NCBI GenBank assembly: GCA_943371535.1
Contig: CALRVE020000012.1
Coordinates: forward strand, 29,414-93,413
From: UBA1930 sp943371535
GTDB taxonomy: Bacteria > Bacteroidota > Bacteroidia > Chitinophagales > Chitinophagaceae
Reading direction: 5' to 3'
DNA: 64,000 bases
Each line of letters starts with the position of its first letter. Position 1 is the first letter of the stretch. Positions 62,506 to 64,000 of this stretch are shown here, in pieces. Position numbers and translations under genes: made by a program. The notes under the pieces were generated by a model. The model was not told the DNA's origin, made no database searches, and saw nothing but the letters and a program-made list of their open reading frames with translations.

Positions 62506-62660
62506 TAGCTGCTTTTGTTATATCAACAAATAGAAATGTTTTAAAAAAAGAAAACAATAATCACAATAACCAACCGGCTCACCTTATTTTTGTACTAACG
62601 ATTGTTCATATTTTGAGCTGATGATGTATTCAGTTCAACAAAAAATTCAAACTTAGCACC

Positions 62661-63845
62661 ATGGCAGTAAGAGCAGATTTATTTCAAAGTCCCGATTATT
62701 TTTTAGTAGACGATTTATTAACCGATGAACATAAACTCATCAGAGAATCGGTTCGCAACTATGTAAAAAAAGAAATTTCTCCTATTATAGAAGATTATGC
62801 TCAACGTGCCGAATTTCCTACACAAATTGTACAGCAAATGGGTGAGTTGGGGTGCTTTGGTCCTACAGTACCTATTGAATATGGTGGTGGTGGATTAGAT
62901 TACATTTCCTATGGTTTAATGATGCAAGAATTAGAACGTGGCGATAGCGGTGTACGTTCAACTGCATCGGTGCAAGGCAGTTTGGTCATGTTTCCTATAA
63001 ATGCCTATGGCAGCGAAGAACAAAAGAGAAAATACTTACCCAAATTGGGCAGTGGCGAATGGTTGGGTTGTTTTGGATTAACAGAACCCAATCATGGTAG
63101 CGATCCTGGTGGAATGTTGACCAATATTAAAGATGCTGGTGATCATGTTATTTTAAATGGTGCTAAAATGTGGATTAGCAATGCACCATTTGCACAAGTG
63201 GCAGTGGTTTGGGCAAAAGATGAACAAGGAATTATTAGAGGCGTAATTGTTGAAAGAGGTATGGAAGGTTTTAGCACACCCACTACACACAATAAATGGA
63301 GCTTACGTGCAAGTGCAACGGGTGAATTGGTGTTCGACAATGTAAAAATTCCCAAAGAAAATATTTTACCCAATGTACAAGGATTAAAAGGGCCATTGAG
63401 TTGTTTAACCAAAGCTCGTTATGGTATTGCTTGGGGTGCATTGGGTGCAGCAATGGATTGCTACGATACAGCTTTACGTTACACCAAAGAAAGAGAACAA
63501 TTTGGACGACCAATAGCAGGGTTTCAATTGCAGCAAAAAAAATTAGCTGAAATGATTACCGAAATCACCAAAGGACAATTGTTGGTTTGGCGTTTAGGCG
63601 TTTTAATGAATGAAGGAAAAGTTACACCAGCACAAGTAAGTATGGCCAAAAGAAATAGCTGTGAAATTGCTACCAATATTGCTCGTGATGCAAGACAAAT
63701 GTTAGGTGGTATGGGCATTACAGGAGAATATAGTATTATGAGACATATGATGAATTTAGAAAGTGTAATTACGTACGAAGGCACACATGATATTCATTTA
63801 TTAATTACAGGAATGGATGTTACAGGACTCAACGCTTTTAAATAA
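62661..63845 (+). CDS. gcdH: Acyl-CoA dehydrogenase, glutaryl-CoA dehydrogenase type
   Basis: 394 residues. FGPTVPIEYGGGGLDYISYGLMMQELERGDSGVRSTASVQGSLVM carries the Arg-Ser pair used for the glutaryl carboxylate in GcdH; GCFGLTEPNHGSDPGGM, WISNAPFAQVAVVWAK and the catalytic Glu373 (in TYEGTHDIH) are present. Oxidatively decarboxylates glutaryl-CoA to crotonyl-CoA in lysine/tryptophan breakdown. FAD enzyme, cytoplasmic. Followed by a terminator. Confidence 0.92.
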   Translation: MAVRADLFQSPDYFLVDDLLTDEHKLIRESVRNYVKKEISPIIEDYAQRAEFPTQIVQQMGELGCFGPTVPIEYGGGGLDYISYGLMMQELERGDSGVRSTASVQGSLVMFPINAYGSEEQKRKYLPKLGSGEWLGCFGLTEPNHGSDPGGMLTNIKDAGDHVILNGAKMWISNAPFAQVAVVWAKDEQGIIRGVIVERGMEGFSTPTTHNKWSLRASATGELVFDNVKIPKENILPNVQGLKGPLSCLTKARYGIAWGALGAAMDCYDTALRYTKEREQFGRPIAGFQLQQKKLAEMITEITKGQLLVWRLGVLMNEGKVTPAQVSMAKRNSCEIATNIARDARQMLGGMGITGEYSIMRHMMNLESVITYEGTHDIHLLITGMDVTGLNAFK

Positions 63846-63887
63846 ATTAATCGACACTATTTCATTAAGTGTGTAAGTTTTAAAAGT

Positions 63888-63925
63888 AATAGGGTTTAGC
63901 TGTGTTTAAAGTTGAACCCTATTTT
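63888..63925 (+). terminator. Intrinsic terminator of gcdH
   Basis: AATAGGGTT (63888-63896) pairs with AACCCTATT (63915-63923), with an 18-nt loop and TT following. 43 nt after the stop. Confidence 0.7.
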
Positions 63926-64000
63926 CAAATATAGTTAAGAACTGGTTAAGAATGAGTCCCCAGTTATGAATGGGCATTGTCCATTTTTTTGTTGCTTCTC

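Overview
The window looks like a chromosome segment of a low-GC Bacteroidota, most likely of the Chitinophagaceae/Chitinophagales type. The evidence is: no Shine-Dalgarno sequences ahead of most starts; several promoters of the Bacteroidota pattern (TAnnTTTG, sometimes with an upstream TTTG); Bacteroidota-type families (DUF4270 and DUF3810 proteins, GH92 and GH31 glycosidases, a stand-alone GT5 starch-synthase domain beside panC, a CcmC/CcmD pair, a six-repeat S1 protein); and intergenic palindromic repeats of the kinds scattered through such genomes. No phage, integrase, transposase or CRISPR array was seen. The taxonomic call is inference.

Layout. 0-7.5 kb: a HicBA-like toxin-antitoxin pair, clpC, a divergent STAS protein, an LDH2-type dehydrogenase coupled to a GH92 mannosidase, and ssb. 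7.7-9.9 kb: a compact envelope-stress-like module made of a small lipoprotein, a divergent ECF sigma factor, and a one-TM trypsin-like protease whose N-terminus resembles an anti-sigma domain. Both divergent promoters carry the same motif, GGGTTAC-N16-GTATwAA. 10-19 kb: an orphan ABC ATPase with a probably leaderless mRNA, GH31, ubiX, DUF3810, metK, a DUF4270 lipoprotein and the GT5 domain. 19-27 kb: panC-panD, a flippase-like membrane protein, rfaE2, ppk1-ppx, panB and rocD. 27-39.5 kb: small catabolic and membrane genes, a 2-keto-3-deoxygluconate kinase/hexuronate transporter pair, a K+ channel, rpsA, gdhA and ccmC-ccmD. 39.6-45.5 kb: a double-ATPase peptide ABC protein, queA, hpt, a VWA protein and tRNA-Asp. 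45.5-51 kb: the threonine operon thrA-thrB-thrC. 51-64 kb: a ParDE/RelE-like pair, a Gfo/Idh/MocA oxidoreductase, an M1 peptidase with a barrel-like C-terminus, LysM, rRNA methyltransferase and Pcm genes, an ATP-grasp/LysE pair and gcdH.

The strongest observations are: (1) the ECF sigma module with matched divergent promoters and an anti-sigma/protease fusion; (2) a threonine/isoleucine-rich leader peptide (8 Thr and 2 Ile in 14 residues) upstream of thrA, with a good promoter, which points to attenuation control of the operon; (3) palindromic repeats that have become coding sequence in both thrB (its N-terminus) and thrC (an internal insertion), with a second, inverted copy in the thrA-thrB gap able to pair across the thrB start; (4) three copies of a long palindromic repeat at 57 and 60 kb; and (5) a possible pseudoknot in the lipoprotein 3' UTR. 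All assignments were made by eye from motifs; no database search was run.
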